Positions 16,391 to 25,422 of a DNA stretch of 64,000 nt are shown here, one piece after another. A program made the position numbers and the translations under genes. Source of the DNA: Schauerella fraxinea (GTDB lineage: Bacteria; Pseudomonadota; Gammaproteobacteria; Burkholderiales; Burkholderiaceae_B); assembly GCA_030849945.1 (NCBI GenBank), contig JAVDKK010000001.1, forward strand, positions 1,488,001 through 1,552,000, given 5' to 3'. Below the pieces are notes generated by a model that was not told the origin of the DNA, searched no databases, and saw only the letters and a program-made list of their open reading frames with translations. Positions within the stretch are counted from its first letter, which is position 1; each line of letters begins with the position of its first letter.

Positions 16391-18079
16391 ATGCGCAAAA
16401 CAACCCAATCTCGTAAATGGCCGGTCGCCGTCTTGTCCAGCGCGCTGGCGCTGTGCTTCGTGTCGGCGGCGCAAGCTCAAACTGCGGCGCCGCGTTCCGA
16501 GTTGCGCCTGGTGTCCGAAACGCCGATGCAAACGCAGGCTGCGCCCACGCGCGCTGCGGCACCTGTCACGGCCGAGGAATTGAATGACATCGCCAGCGAT
16601 GCGTACGTGTACGCCTATCCGCTGGTGTTGATGGAAATGACGCGCCGCGCAGCGACGGGCGTTGGGTCTGCCGCCGATGGCAAGGCGCCGATGAATCAGT
16701 TTTCGCACCACACCGCCTTGCCCGATGCAACGACGGCCGATGCGCGTTGGCCCAGCACGGATGGCGTGAACTCCAATCTGTGGTTCGACGTGTCGCGCGC
16801 ACCCCTCCTGATCGAAGCGCCCGATGCCGGTGACCGCTTTGTGTCGCTGACGCTGTTCGATATGTGGACGGACGTGTTCGCCTCGCGCGGTACGCGCACG
16901 GCAGGTCCCGGCCCGCAACGCTTCCTGCTGGTGGGTCCGTACTGGCAAGGTTCGGTGCCGCAAGGCGTTGACGTCGTGCGCAGCCCGACCTCGATGGGTT
17001 GGCTGATCGCGCGCGCGCAGATCACGGGTCAAAGCGACCTCGCCGGTGCCAATCAGTTTCAGCAAGGCTTGAAGGCCACGCCGTGGTTGCAATCGGATGC
17101 CCGTCCTGCCGCTGGCGACGCCACTCAAGGTAATGTGCGCCCGATGCGCGATGGTCGTGCGACCAACCCGCGTCCGATGGTCGAGTCGAATCGCGAAGCG
17201 CGCTTGCGTGCCGGCTTGACGCCAGGCGCTGCCACCGGCCCGCAGGGCACGGCTGGCAATAGCCAAGGTGTGTCGCCGTTTGCCGGCAGCCTGCTCAATA
17301 CCGCGCCGACTTACACCTACCAGCCGAATGTTGATCCCAGCCTGACGCCCGCGCAGCAAGTCGCGCAAATGGACGCAGCTACGTTCTTCAGCGTGTTTGC
17401 TGATGTCGCGCGCACCAACCCGCCGCACGCCAACGACAACCCGATCCTCGATCGCCTGCGTCGCGTGGGTATCGGTGGCACGTACCGCCCGTTCTCGTTC
17501 CCGTCACTGGATCCCGCTGTGCAGCAGGCACTTACCAACGCGGCACCGTTGGCCAGCCGCCGCATCACCGATTCGGCCCAACGTCTGACGGCGCCGGTCA
17601 ATGGTTGGAACACGGTTACTGGCGGCATTGGGACTTACGGCACCGACTACTCGCGCCGTGCCGCGATCGCCGCTTTGGGCTTGGGTGCAAGCGTGCCTGA
17701 GGATGTGATCTACCCGGTAACCATGGTCGATGCGGATGGCGAATTGCTCACCGCAAGTGAAGACTACGTGCTGCACTTCGACAAGGCTCAACTGCCCCCG
17801 GTGGACGGTCATTGGTCGCTGTTCCTGTACAACGCCGATCGCGGTTTTGCGCGCAACGAAGCCAATCGCTACGCGATTCTGAGTACCGACAACCTGACGT
17901 ACAACAAGGACGGTTCGTTGGACATCTACATTCAGAAGCGTCAGCCGCGCGGCGATAAACAAGCCAACTGGTTGCCGACCCCGGCCGAAGGCAACTTCAT
18001 GTTGAACATGCGTCTGTATTCGCCCAAGAACATCGCTTTGGATGGCCTGTGGGCGCCGCCCGCCGTACGCGAAAATTGA
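16391..18079 (+). CDS. Exported DUF1254/DUF1214 protein
   Basis: This 562-residue protein has a clear Sec signal peptide (KWPVAVLSSALALCFVSAAQA, about residues 9-29). The DUF1254 domain begins about residue 57 with NDIASDAYVYAYPLVLMEMT and continues through DGVNSNLWFDVSRAPLLIE. The C-terminal DUF1214 domain carries VDGHWSLFLYN and NRYAILSTDNL. A proline, alanine and glycine-rich stretch of about 70 residues separates them. The function of these paired domains is not established. AAGGA precedes the ATG. It is a single gene between a stem-loop and a strong terminator. Confidence 0.85.
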   Translation: MRKTTQSRKWPVAVLSSALALCFVSAAQAQTAAPRSELRLVSETPMQTQAAPTRAAAPVTAEELNDIASDAYVYAYPLVLMEMTRRAATGVGSAADGKAPMNQFSHHTALPDATTADARWPSTDGVNSNLWFDVSRAPLLIEAPDAGDRFVSLTLFDMWTDVFASRGTRTAGPGPQRFLLVGPYWQGSVPQGVDVVRSPTSMGWLIARAQITGQSDLAGANQFQQGLKATPWLQSDARPAAGDATQGNVRPMRDGRATNPRPMVESNREARLRAGLTPGAATGPQGTAGNSQGVSPFAGSLLNTAPTYTYQPNVDPSLTPAQQVAQMDAATFFSVFADVARTNPPHANDNPILDRLRRVGIGGTYRPFSFPSLDPAVQQALTNAAPLASRRITDSAQRLTAPVNGWNTVTGGIGTYGTDYSRRAAIAALGLGASVPEDVIYPVTMVDADGELLTASEDYVLHFDKAQLPPVDGHWSLFLYNADRGFARNEANRYAILSTDNLTYNKDGSLDIYIQKRQPRGDKQANWLPTPAEGNFMLNMRLYSPKNIALDGLWAPPAVREN

Positions 18080-18123
18080 TTGTTTACCGCTAAGCCGGCG
18101 CTTCGTTTCGGGCGCCGGGCTTC

Positions 18124-18151
18124 AAAAGGGACCGCCTGGCGGTCCCTTTTT
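18124..18151 (+). terminator. Rho-independent terminator after the DUF1254 gene
   Basis: AAAAGGGACCG and CGGTCCCTTTTT form an 11-bp stem around CCTGG and end in a T5 run. It separates the DUF1254 gene from the atp promoter. Confidence 0.92.
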
Positions 18152-18251
18152 CATGACCCTCAAGAAAGCATTACAATGCGCTGAACGAAATTGCGTAAGC
18201 CTGAGCGACAGCTCAAGTTGTGCGTGAATGCCACTAACCCGATTGGGCTCA

Positions 18252-18281
18252 TTGTCAGGTGTTTTCGATTCACGCTATACT
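18252..18281 (+). promoter_or_regulatory. Sigma-70 promoter of the atp operon
   Basis: TTGTCA at 18252-18257 and TATACT at 18276-18281 are separated by 18 bases, each matching five of six consensus bases. They lie 75 bases before atpI, after the preceding terminator, and no comparable promoter was seen nearer. Confidence 0.65.
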
Positions 18282-18356
18282 CGTTGAGTTTGACGCTTGC
18301 GGGATAAAGAAGGCGCGATGGGCGACGTTCAGCGTTGCTTGCCGTGAAGTTTCCTC

Positions 18357-18821
18357 ATGTCGATGCGTCGTGATGAGTCTGTCATGATCAAAGTCGATAC
18401 CGATACAGCAGGTCCTGTCCAACTTACCGAAGCTCAGCGCAAATCAATGAATGCGCGGGCTGTACGGGGGATGATGTGGGCGCTGGCGGCACAGGGAATG
18501 ATGGCGATTGCGGGGGCAATCATTGCGTGGGCGGTTGGAGGCACTGCAGCGGCGGCATCGGCATTGGCGGGAGCGGGGGCGTATTGGTTGCCCAACGCTG
18601 CTTTCGGCTTGCGTCTGATGTTCGGCCTGCTCGCTGGTCGGCCGGCAAGTCCAGTCTTTTTCTTTCTAGGCGAAGTGCTCAAGTTGTCCGCAACAGTCTT
18701 TCTGTTGTGGTTGCTGTCGCGGTTCGCTAGTGAATGGTTGGTGTGGCCGGCGGTGATCGGGGGGTTGATCCTCACGCTCAAGGGCTACTTTCTTCTGATG
18801 ATGTTTCGCAAGTTGTCGTAG
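18357..18821 (+). CDS. atpI: ATP synthase assembly protein I
   Basis: AtpI is a small membrane protein that helps assemble the c-ring. The 154-residue reading frame has four hydrophobic segments, with MMWALAAQGMMAIAGAIIAW, a glycine/alanine-rich turn, and FFLGEVLKLSATVFLLWLL. It is the first gene of the operon and lies 69 bases before atpB. The start is uncertain: ATGs at 18357, 18363 and 18384 are in frame, and none has a strong ribosome site. Confidence 0.88.
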   Translation: MSMRRDESVMIKVDTDTAGPVQLTEAQRKSMNARAVRGMMWALAAQGMMAIAGAIIAWAVGGTAAAASALAGAGAYWLPNAAFGLRLMFGLLAGRPASPVFFFLGEVLKLSATVFLLWLLSRFASEWLVWPAVIGGLILTLKGYFLLMMFRKLS

Positions 18822-18890
18822 TCGCACAAAATTAACGTGCATGGTGAACGTCCCAGACGTTCTTCATCTAGCAAAAAGGGTAGGATTTTC

Positions 18891-19775
18891 ATGGCAGCCG
18901 CCAACGCCGACATTTCGCCTCAGTCCGCTTATATTCAGCACCACCTGGTGCACCTGAATAACACGGGCGAAAAGCAATCGATCATTGCCCAATTCAACAT
19001 CATCAACTACGACTCGCTGTTCTGGTCGGCGCTGATGGGGTTGATCGTCGTTGGCGTGTTGGCATTTGCCGCGCGCCGTGCCACGGCCGGCGTACCGAGC
19101 CGCTTTCAGGCGCTGGTCGAATCTGTCGTCGACATGGTCGATCAGCAAGCCAAGAGCGTCGTGCCCAATGCCAAGAGCCGCTTGTTTGTGGCGCCGCTCG
19201 CGTTGACCGTGTTTCTCTGGATCGTGCTGATGAACGCACTCGATCTGGTGCCGGTCGATCTGATGTCCTGGATCTTCATCAACACCGGTGTGGGCGCCGA
19301 GCATGGCGATCCGCTCTACTATCACCGCATTCTGCCGACGGCCGACTTGAACGTGCCGATGGGCATGTCGCTGGGCGTGCTGCTCCTGATGTTCTATTAC
19401 GGCATCAAGATCAAGACCCCGGTCGGCTTTACAAAAGAACTCTTCACCGCGCCTTTCCATGGGCACGGCGTCATGGCCATCATACTGGCACCCGCCAACT
19501 TTGCGCTCAACCTGGTCGAATATGCGGCCAAGTCGGTGTCGTTGGGTATGCGGTTGTTCGGCAACATGTTTGCCGGTGAGCTCTTGTTCATGCTTATTGC
19601 CCTGATGGGCGGCGCCTGGACAGGTTTCAATGCTTCCAGTATCGGATTGGGCGTAGGCCAAGTCCTGGCGGGATCGGTGTGGGCCATCTTCCACATCATG
19701 ATCGTGTTGTTGCAAGCCTTTATCTTCATGATGCTGACGCTGGTTTACATCGGCCAGGCTCACGAAGGTCACTAA
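18891..19775 (+). CDS. atpB: ATP synthase Fo subunit a
   Basis: Subunit a forms the proton half-channels. The 294-residue protein has several hydrophobic helices and the essential Arg in SLGMRLFGNMFAGELL, followed by the C-terminal HIMIVLLQAFIFMMLTLVYI. The start at 18891 is preceded by TAGGA; an upstream in-frame start at 18837 is not family-like. The 135 bases before atpE hold a duplicated 14-mer but no gene. Confidence 0.97.
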   Translation: MAAANADISPQSAYIQHHLVHLNNTGEKQSIIAQFNIINYDSLFWSALMGLIVVGVLAFAARRATAGVPSRFQALVESVVDMVDQQAKSVVPNAKSRLFVAPLALTVFLWIVLMNALDLVPVDLMSWIFINTGVGAEHGDPLYYHRILPTADLNVPMGMSLGVLLLMFYYGIKIKTPVGFTKELFTAPFHGHGVMAIILAPANFALNLVEYAAKSVSLGMRLFGNMFAGELLFMLIALMGGAWTGFNASSIGLGVGQVLAGSVWAIFHIMIVLLQAFIFMMLTLVYIGQAHEGH

Positions 19776-19830
19776 GGATTTTCCGGTCAGGCGCATGCGT
19801 CTGGCTGGGATGTAAGGCCCTTTTGTAAAG

Positions 19831-19862
19831 CATGTACGACGTGTACGGCATGTACGACGTGT
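19831..19862. repeat. 14-bp direct repeat in the atpB-atpE spacer
   Basis: CATGTACGACGTGT occurs at 19831-19844 and again at 19849-19862 with four bases between. It sits in the untranslated stretch before atpE, 48 bases ahead of its start codon. Confidence 0.8.
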
Positions 19863-19910
19863 TTGTCTCTTTCTAATTTCTGCATTTCGATTTTTAATCA
19901 AGGAGTTGTC

Positions 19911-20150
19911 ATGACCAACGTTGCTTTCGTTGCTCTCGCTTGCGCTTTCATCATCGGTCTGGGTGCTTTCGGCGCTTGCATTGGTATCGGCATCATGGGC
20001 GGTAAATACCTCGAGGCTTCGGCTCGTCAACCTGAACTCATGAACGCTTTGCAAACGAAGATGTTCCTGCTGGCTGGTCTGATCGACGCGGCCTTCCTGA
20101 TCGGCGTCGGTATCGCCATGCTGTTCGCTTTCGCCAATCCGTTCGTCTGA
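19911..20150 (+). CDS. atpE: ATP synthase Fo subunit c
   Basis: This 79-residue hairpin of two membrane helices forms the rotor ring. The ion-carrying carboxylate is Asp59 in LAGLIDAAFLIG; the Gln/Glu-Ser pattern of sodium-driven rings is absent, so proton coupling is expected. The polar loop is ASARQPELMN. AAGGAG stands six to seven bases before the ATG, one of the best ribosome sites in the window and fitting for the subunit needed in most copies. Two stem-loops follow before atpF. Confidence 0.97.
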   Translation: MTNVAFVALACAFIIGLGAFGACIGIGIMGGKYLEASARQPELMNALQTKMFLLAGLIDAAFLIGVGIAMLFAFANPFV

Positions 20151-20159
20151 TTGTGCATT

Positions 20160-20218
20160 GCCCGCAGGTTTGACTTGCGGGCGCTTTCGGCCGTATCGCG
20201 TGACGCCCCGTCGGGGCG
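20160..20218 (+). other. Two stem-loops between atpE and atpF
   Basis: GCCCGCA/TGCGGGC (20160-20182) and CGCCCC/GGGGCG (20204-20218) are perfect stems in the 152-base spacer. Neither has a T-run, so they probably protect the atpE end of the message or tune the ratio of c to b rather than terminate. Confidence 0.6.
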
Positions 20219-20302
20219 CAATGCTGAGACGGCTACATATTCGTTGACCCCGCCGTGCATGTTTGGCGCAGCAGGGTTCCAAGGTATTAGAGGGAAACGA
20301 CC

Positions 20303-20773
20303 GTGAATTTAAACGCGACGATCTTTTTCCAGATGCTTGTGTTCTTCGTCTTGGCTTGGTTCACGATGAAATTCGTGTGGCCGCCGCTGATGAAGGCGAT
20401 GGACGAGCGACGCCAGAAAATCGCCGACGGCTTGTCCGCCGCCGAGAAAGGCCGGGCCGATTTGGCTCAAGCCCAGGCGCGCGTCAGTCTGATCGAAGCT
20501 TCTGCGAAATCGGAAACGCATGCTCGCATCGTTGAAGCTGAAAAGCAGGCTGCCGGTTTGATCGACGAAGCTCGTCGTGAAGCCGAAGTCGAACGTGCCC
20601 GCATCGTGGCGCAAGCCAAGCAGGAAGCCCAGCAAGAAGCCCAACGTGCGCGTGCGTCGTTGCGCGACGAAGTGGCTGCCTTGGCAGTCAAGGGCGCCGA
20701 GCACATCCTCAAGCGCGAGGTTGACGCCTCCGCCCATGCCGAGCTGCTCACCCAGCTCAAGGCGCAGCTTTAA
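20303..20773 (+). CDS. atpF: ATP synthase Fo subunit b
   Basis: The 156-residue subunit is the peripheral stalk. It has one N-terminal membrane helix (FFQMLVFFVLAWFTMKFVW) followed by a long charged helix rich in Ala, Glu, Arg and Gln with a heptad-like pattern, as expected for the dimeric right-handed coiled coil. The start is GTG, with GAGGG about ten bases before it. It ends 12 bases before atpH. Confidence 0.96.
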   Translation: MNLNATIFFQMLVFFVLAWFTMKFVWPPLMKAMDERRQKIADGLSAAEKGRADLAQAQARVSLIEASAKSETHARIVEAEKQAAGLIDEARREAEVERARIVAQAKQEAQQEAQRARASLRDEVAALAVKGAEHILKREVDASAHAELLTQLKAQL

Positions 20774-20785
20774 TCCGGGAACGTC

Positions 20786-21328
20786 ATGGCTGAATTTTCG
20801 ACAGTTGCCAGACCCTACGCCGAAGCCTTGTTCGCCGCCGCGCGCGACGACAAGACGCTCGGAACGTCGGGCTGGCTCGACCTGATCAAAGAAATGGATC
20901 AGATCGCTGCGCATCCCGATGTGCAGCGCCTTCTGTCCGATCCGAAGGTAAGCGACGCCCAACGGGCCGAGATTTTCCTTGGTCTGGTCCGGTCGCCGCT
21001 GCCGCAATCCGCGCGCAACTTCATTCAGTTGCTGGTCGAAAACGACCGCCTGATGTTGGTGCCCGAAATTGCGACGCAATTCGAGACGCTCAAAAATCGT
21101 CACGAAGGCGCCGCCGCGGCCGAGATCACCAGTGCATTCCCGATGTCCGACGCTCAGGTCGCAGATTTGATCACGGCGTTGGAAAAGAAGTTCGGTCTCA
21201 AGCTCAAGCCCCGCGTTACTGTCGACCCGTCGCTGATCGGCGGCGTGCGCGTGGCTGTGGGCGATCAGGTGCTCGATACATCCGTGCAAGCCCAGTTGGC
21301 CCGCATGCGCGACACGCTGGCTGCATAA
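20786..21328 (+). CDS. atpH: ATP synthase F1 subunit delta
   Basis: Delta joins the peripheral stalk to the top of the alpha/beta hexamer. This 180-residue protein begins AEFSTVARPYAEALFAAARD and ends with the strand-rich segment LKPRVTVDPSLIGGVRVAVGDQ typical of OSCP/delta. It sits 34 bases before atpA. Confidence 0.96.
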   Translation: MAEFSTVARPYAEALFAAARDDKTLGTSGWLDLIKEMDQIAAHPDVQRLLSDPKVSDAQRAEIFLGLVRSPLPQSARNFIQLLVENDRLMLVPEIATQFETLKNRHEGAAAAEITSAFPMSDAQVADLITALEKKFGLKLKPRVTVDPSLIGGVRVAVGDQVLDTSVQAQLARMRDTLAA

Positions 21329-21362
21329 GCCAGGCACTCAACAGGATTCCAGGAGTCTCCAC

Positions 21363-22904
21363 ATGCAACTCAATCCCTCCGAGATCAGCGAACTGCTCAA
21401 GAGCCGCATCGAGGGCTTGAGCGCTTCGAATGATATCCGTACGCAAGGCACGGTCGTATCCGTGAGCGACGGTATTACCCGCATTCACGGCCTGTCGGAC
21501 GTGATGCAGGGCGAAATGCTCGAATTCCCCAACAACCGTTTCGGTCTGGCGCTCAACCTCGAGCGTGATTCCGTCGGCGCCGTGATTCTGGGCGACTACA
21601 CCGGTATTTCGGAAGGCGACCAGGTCAAGACGACCGGCCGTATTCTGGAAGTGCCGGTCGGTCCCGAACTGCGCGGCCGCGTGCTTGACGCGCTCGGTAC
21701 GCCGATCGACGGTAAAGGTCCCTTGGGCAACACCCAAACGGACATCATCGAAAAAGTCGCTCCCGGCGTGATCGCGCGTAAGTCGGTGTCGCAACCGCTG
21801 CAAACGGGTATCAAGGCTATCGACTCGATGGTTCCGGTCGGCCGCGGTCAGCGCGAGCTGATCATTGGTGACCGTCAGACGGGTAAAACCGCTGTCGCCA
21901 TCGACACGATCATCAGCCAGAAGGGCAAGGGCGTTACCTGCGTGTACGTCGCGATCGGTCAAAAGGCCTCGACGATCAACAACGTGGTTCGCAAGCTCGA
22001 AGAGCACGGCGCGATGGAGTACACCATCGTCGTTGCCGCTACGGCTTCCGACTCCGCCGCCATGCAATATCTGTCGGCGTACGCCGGTTGCACGATGGGC
22101 GAGTACTTCCGCGATCGCGGCGAAGACGCGCTGATCATTTATGACGATCTGACCAAGCAAGCTTGGGCCTATCGCCAAGTGTCGTTGCTGCTGCGTCGTC
22201 CCCCGGGCCGCGAAGCTTATCCCGGCGACGTGTTCTATCTCCACTCGCGTCTGCTCGAGCGTGCCGCTCGCGTGAACGAAGAGTACGTTGAGAAGTTCAC
22301 CAATGGCGCCGTCAAGGGCAAGACCGGTTCGCTGACGGCACTGCCGATCATCGAAACGCAAGCCGGCGACGTGTCCGCCTTCGTGCCGACCAACGTGATT
22401 TCGATTACCGACGGCCAGATCTTCCTGGAAACCGACCTCTTCAACGCAGGCGTGCGCCCGGCTATCAACGCCGGTATCTCGGTCTCGCGAGTGGGTGGCG
22501 CGGCGCAAACCAAGGTCGTGAAGAAGCTGTCGGGCGGTATCCGTACCGACTTGGCGCAGTACCGTGAATTGGCCGCCTTCGCGCAGTTCGCTTCCGATCT
22601 GGACGACTCGACCCGTCGCCAGCTCGAACGCGGCAAGCGCGTGGTCGAACTGCTCAAGCAGCCGCAATACCAGCCGTTGCAAGTGTGGGAATTGGCCGTC
22701 ACGCTGTACACCGTCAACAACGGTTATCTGGACGACGTCGAAGTCAGCAAGGTGCTGGCGTTCGAAAAAGCGTTCAAGGATCAGTTGAAGTCCAAGCACG
22801 CAGCAATGATCGAGCGCATCGAATCCAGCAAAGAACTCTCGAAGGACGACGACGCCGAATTGGCTTCCGCCCTGCAAGAGTTCAAAAAGCACGGTGCGTT
22901 TTAA
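21363..22904 (+). CDS. atpA: ATP synthase F1 subunit alpha
   Basis: This is the non-catalytic nucleotide-binding subunit, 513 residues long. The Walker A GDRQTGKT is about 169-176. The Walker B region is ALIIYDDLTKQAWAYRQ, and the alpha-subunit signature PAINAGISVSRVGGAA follows. The N-terminal beta-barrel begins near residue 25. The long open frame on the opposite strand is a codon-bias shadow. Confidence 0.98.
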   Translation: MQLNPSEISELLKSRIEGLSASNDIRTQGTVVSVSDGITRIHGLSDVMQGEMLEFPNNRFGLALNLERDSVGAVILGDYTGISEGDQVKTTGRILEVPVGPELRGRVLDALGTPIDGKGPLGNTQTDIIEKVAPGVIARKSVSQPLQTGIKAIDSMVPVGRGQRELIIGDRQTGKTAVAIDTIISQKGKGVTCVYVAIGQKASTINNVVRKLEEHGAMEYTIVVAATASDSAAMQYLSAYAGCTMGEYFRDRGEDALIIYDDLTKQAWAYRQVSLLLRRPPGREAYPGDVFYLHSRLLERAARVNEEYVEKFTNGAVKGKTGSLTALPIIETQAGDVSAFVPTNVISITDGQIFLETDLFNAGVRPAINAGISVSRVGGAAQTKVVKKLSGGIRTDLAQYRELAAFAQFASDLDDSTRRQLERGKRVVELLKQPQYQPLQVWELAVTLYTVNNGYLDDVEVSKVLAFEKAFKDQLKSKHAAMIERIESSKELSKDDDAELASALQEFKKHGAF

Positions 22905-22931
22905 GGCATTCGGACAGCAGTAGGACGTCGG

Positions 22932-22955
22932 GCAAGCGGGGCCATCCCCGTTTGC
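22932..22955 (+). other. Stem-loop in the atpA-atpG spacer
   Basis: GCAAGCGGGG pairs with CCCCGTTTGC (one G-T wobble) around CCAT and is followed by TTTAC. It lies in the 124-base gap between atpA and atpG. It may be a partial attenuator or processing site; the T-run is too short for a convincing terminator. Confidence 0.55.
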
Positions 22956-23028
22956 TTTACGCACCACACCGGGCGGGGCAGACCGTCAGTCGATCCACCC
23001 CGTCCAGCCGTCTCTACAGGAAAGCGTA

Positions 23029-23937
23029 ATGCCCGGAATCAAGGAAATCCGAACCAAGATCAAGAGCGTGCAAAACACGCGCAAGATCACCAAGGCGATG
23101 GAAATGGTCGCCGCATCCAAGATGCGCAAGGCGCAGGAGCGGATGCGTGCAGGCCGTCCGTACGCCACGAAAGTGCGCGAAATTGCCTCGCACTTGATGC
23201 AAGCCAATCCCGAGTACAGCCATCCTTACCTCAAGAACCGCGAGCATCACAAAGCGGTGGGTATCGTCATGGTCACGACGGACAAGGGCTTGTGCGGCGG
23301 CTTGAACACCAACATCACGCGTGTGGTGCTCAACAAGCTCAAAGAATTCCAAGCCAGCGGCGTTTCCGTGCAAACGACGGCATTCGGCAACAAGGGCGTC
23401 GGTCTGCTGACGCGTATTGGTGCCAATCTCGTTTCGCAAGAAGTGCAGTTGGGCGACAAGCCTGATCTGACCCGTTTGTTGGGCGCGATCAAGGTGCAGT
23501 TGGACGACTACCTCGAAGGCCGCATCGACGCCTTGTACTTGGCCAGCACGCGCTTCGTGAACACGATGCGCCAGGAACCTGTGTTCCTGCGTGTGTTGCC
23601 GTTGCCCGATGGTCTGGACGATCCGTTCCAGTTGGGCGTGTCGGCGGCTGAGAAGAGTGCCGAGATCAAGAGCAATTACGGCTGGGACTACATCTACGAG
23701 CCCGACGCGAAGTCGGTGATCGACGATCTGCTCCAGCGTTACGTCGAAGGTCTGGTGTTCCAGGCGGTGGCCGAAAATATGGCGTCCGAGCAATCGGCCC
23801 GTATGGTCGCGATGAAGTCGGCGTCGGACAACGCCAAGAAGGTTATCGGCGAACTGCAACTGGTCTACAACAAGACCCGTCAGGCTGCGATCACCAAAGA
23901 AATTTCAGAAATCGTGGGGGGGGCTGCCGCCGTCTGA
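23029..23937 (+). CDS. atpG: ATP synthase F1 subunit gamma
   Basis: Gamma is the central rotor shaft. The 302-residue protein opens with IKEIRTKIKSVQNTRKITKAMEMV and closes with NKTRQAAITKEISEIVGGAAA; these N- and C-terminal helices form the coiled coil inside the hexamer. The middle contains TTDKGLCGGLN, the usual gamma signature. It lies 51 bases before atpD. Confidence 0.97.
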   Translation: MPGIKEIRTKIKSVQNTRKITKAMEMVAASKMRKAQERMRAGRPYATKVREIASHLMQANPEYSHPYLKNREHHKAVGIVMVTTDKGLCGGLNTNITRVVLNKLKEFQASGVSVQTTAFGNKGVGLLTRIGANLVSQEVQLGDKPDLTRLLGAIKVQLDDYLEGRIDALYLASTRFVNTMRQEPVFLRVLPLPDGLDDPFQLGVSAAEKSAEIKSNYGWDYIYEPDAKSVIDDLLQRYVEGLVFQAVAENMASEQSARMVAMKSASDNAKKVIGELQLVYNKTRQAAITKEISEIVGGAAAV

Positions 23938-23988
23938 TGAATCGGACGACGCAGCGACCCTTAGAACGTAATTAAGCAAGGACTCGAC

Positions 23989-25410
23989 ATGAGCAACGGA
24001 ACCATCGTTCAGTGTATTGGCGCCGTGGTGGACATTCAGTTCCCCCGCGATCAAATGCCCAAAATCTTCGCGGCACTCAAGCTGGCTGATACTAGCTCGG
24101 CTTTCGCTGAGAAAGATCTGACCTTCGAAGTGCAGCAACAGCTGGGTGACGGCGTCGTGCGCACGATCGCCATGGGCTCGTCCGACGGCCTGCGCCGCGG
24201 CATGTCCGTCTCCGATACGGGCGCGCCCATCTCGGTGCCCGTCGGTGAAGCCACCCTCGGCCGCATCATGGACGTTCTCGGCCGTCCGATCGACGAAGCC
24301 GGTCCGATCCCGACCGAAGAGCGTCGCAGCATTCACCAGGATGCCCCCCGTTTCGACGAACTCTCGCCTTCGGTCGAGCTGCTCGAAACCGGCATCAAGG
24401 TTATCGATCTGGTGTGCCCGTTTGCCAAGGGCGGCAAGGTCGGCCTGTTCGGCGGCGCCGGCGTGGGCAAGACCGTGAACATGCTTGAGCTCATCAACAA
24501 CATCGCCAAGCAGCACAGCGGTTTGTCGGTGTTTGCAGGCGTGGGCGAACGCACTCGTGAAGGCAACGACTTCTATCACGAAATGGCGGAAGCCGGCGTT
24601 ATCAACCTCGAGAACATCAAAGAATCGAAAGTGGCGATGGTGTTCGGTCAGATGAACGAACCCCCAGGCAACCGTCTGCGCGTCGCGCTGTCGGGCCTGA
24701 CGATGGCCGAGAAGTTCCGTGACGAAGGTCGCGACATCCTGTTCTTCGTCGATAACATCTACCGCTACACGTTGGCCGGTACCGAAGTGTCGGCACTGCT
24801 GGGTCGTATGCCTTCGGCCGTGGGTTATCAGCCTACGTTGGCTGAAGAGATGGGCAAGCTGCAAGAGCGCATCACGTCCACCAAGACCGGTTCGATCACG
24901 TCGATCCAAGCCGTGTACGTGCCTGCGGATGACTTGACCGATCCGTCGCCTGCCACCACCTTCTTGCACTTGGACTCGACCGTCGTGTTGTCGCGTGACA
25001 TCGCCGCGCTGGGTATCTACCCCGCCGTCGACCCGCTCGACTCCACGAGCCGTCAGCTCGACCCGCAAGTCGTGGGCGAAGAGCACTACGCCGTTGCGCG
25101 TGGCGTGCAGCAAACGCTGCAACGCTACAAGGAACTGCGCGACATTATCGCCATTCTGGGCATGGACGAACTGTCGCCCGACGACAAGCAAGCCGTCGCC
25201 CGTGCACGTAAGATCCAGCGCTTCCTGTCGCAGCCTTTCCACGTCGCCGAAGTGTTTACCGGTGCACCTGGCAAGTATGTGCCGTTGGCCGAAACCATCC
25301 GTGGTTTCAAGATGATTGTCGACGGCGAGTGCGATTCGTTGCCGGAACAAGCCTTCTACATGGTCGGCGCGATCGACGAGGCCTTCGAGAAGGCCAAGAA
25401 ACTGCAATAA
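23989..25410 (+). CDS. atpD: ATP synthase F1 subunit beta
   Basis: This is the catalytic subunit, 473 residues. The Walker A GGAGVGKT is at 155-162, the catalytic Glu follows in GVGERTREG, the Walker B is ILFFVDNIYR, and the DELSEED-loop counterpart reads MDELSPDDK. An unusual small point is DNIYR where most bacteria have DNIFR. It is 12 bases before atpC. Confidence 0.98.
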   Translation: MSNGTIVQCIGAVVDIQFPRDQMPKIFAALKLADTSSAFAEKDLTFEVQQQLGDGVVRTIAMGSSDGLRRGMSVSDTGAPISVPVGEATLGRIMDVLGRPIDEAGPIPTEERRSIHQDAPRFDELSPSVELLETGIKVIDLVCPFAKGGKVGLFGGAGVGKTVNMLELINNIAKQHSGLSVFAGVGERTREGNDFYHEMAEAGVINLENIKESKVAMVFGQMNEPPGNRLRVALSGLTMAEKFRDEGRDILFFVDNIYRYTLAGTEVSALLGRMPSAVGYQPTLAEEMGKLQERITSTKTGSITSIQAVYVPADDLTDPSPATTFLHLDSTVVLSRDIAALGIYPAVDPLDSTSRQLDPQVVGEEHYAVARGVQQTLQRYKELRDIIAILGMDELSPDDKQAVARARKIQRFLSQPFHVAEVFTGAPGKYVPLAETIRGFKMIVDGECDSLPEQAFYMVGAIDEAFEKAKKLQ

Positions 25411-25422
25411 GGACGTATACAT

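Noticed and set aside
18864..20282. 472-residue minus-strand frame across atpB and atpE
   Set aside because: Antisense to well-supported ATP synthase genes; arises from codon bias in GC-rich DNA.
21216..22967. 583-residue minus-strand frame across atpA
   Set aside because: Its His/Arg/Gly-rich composition and exact opposition to atpA mark it as a shadow.
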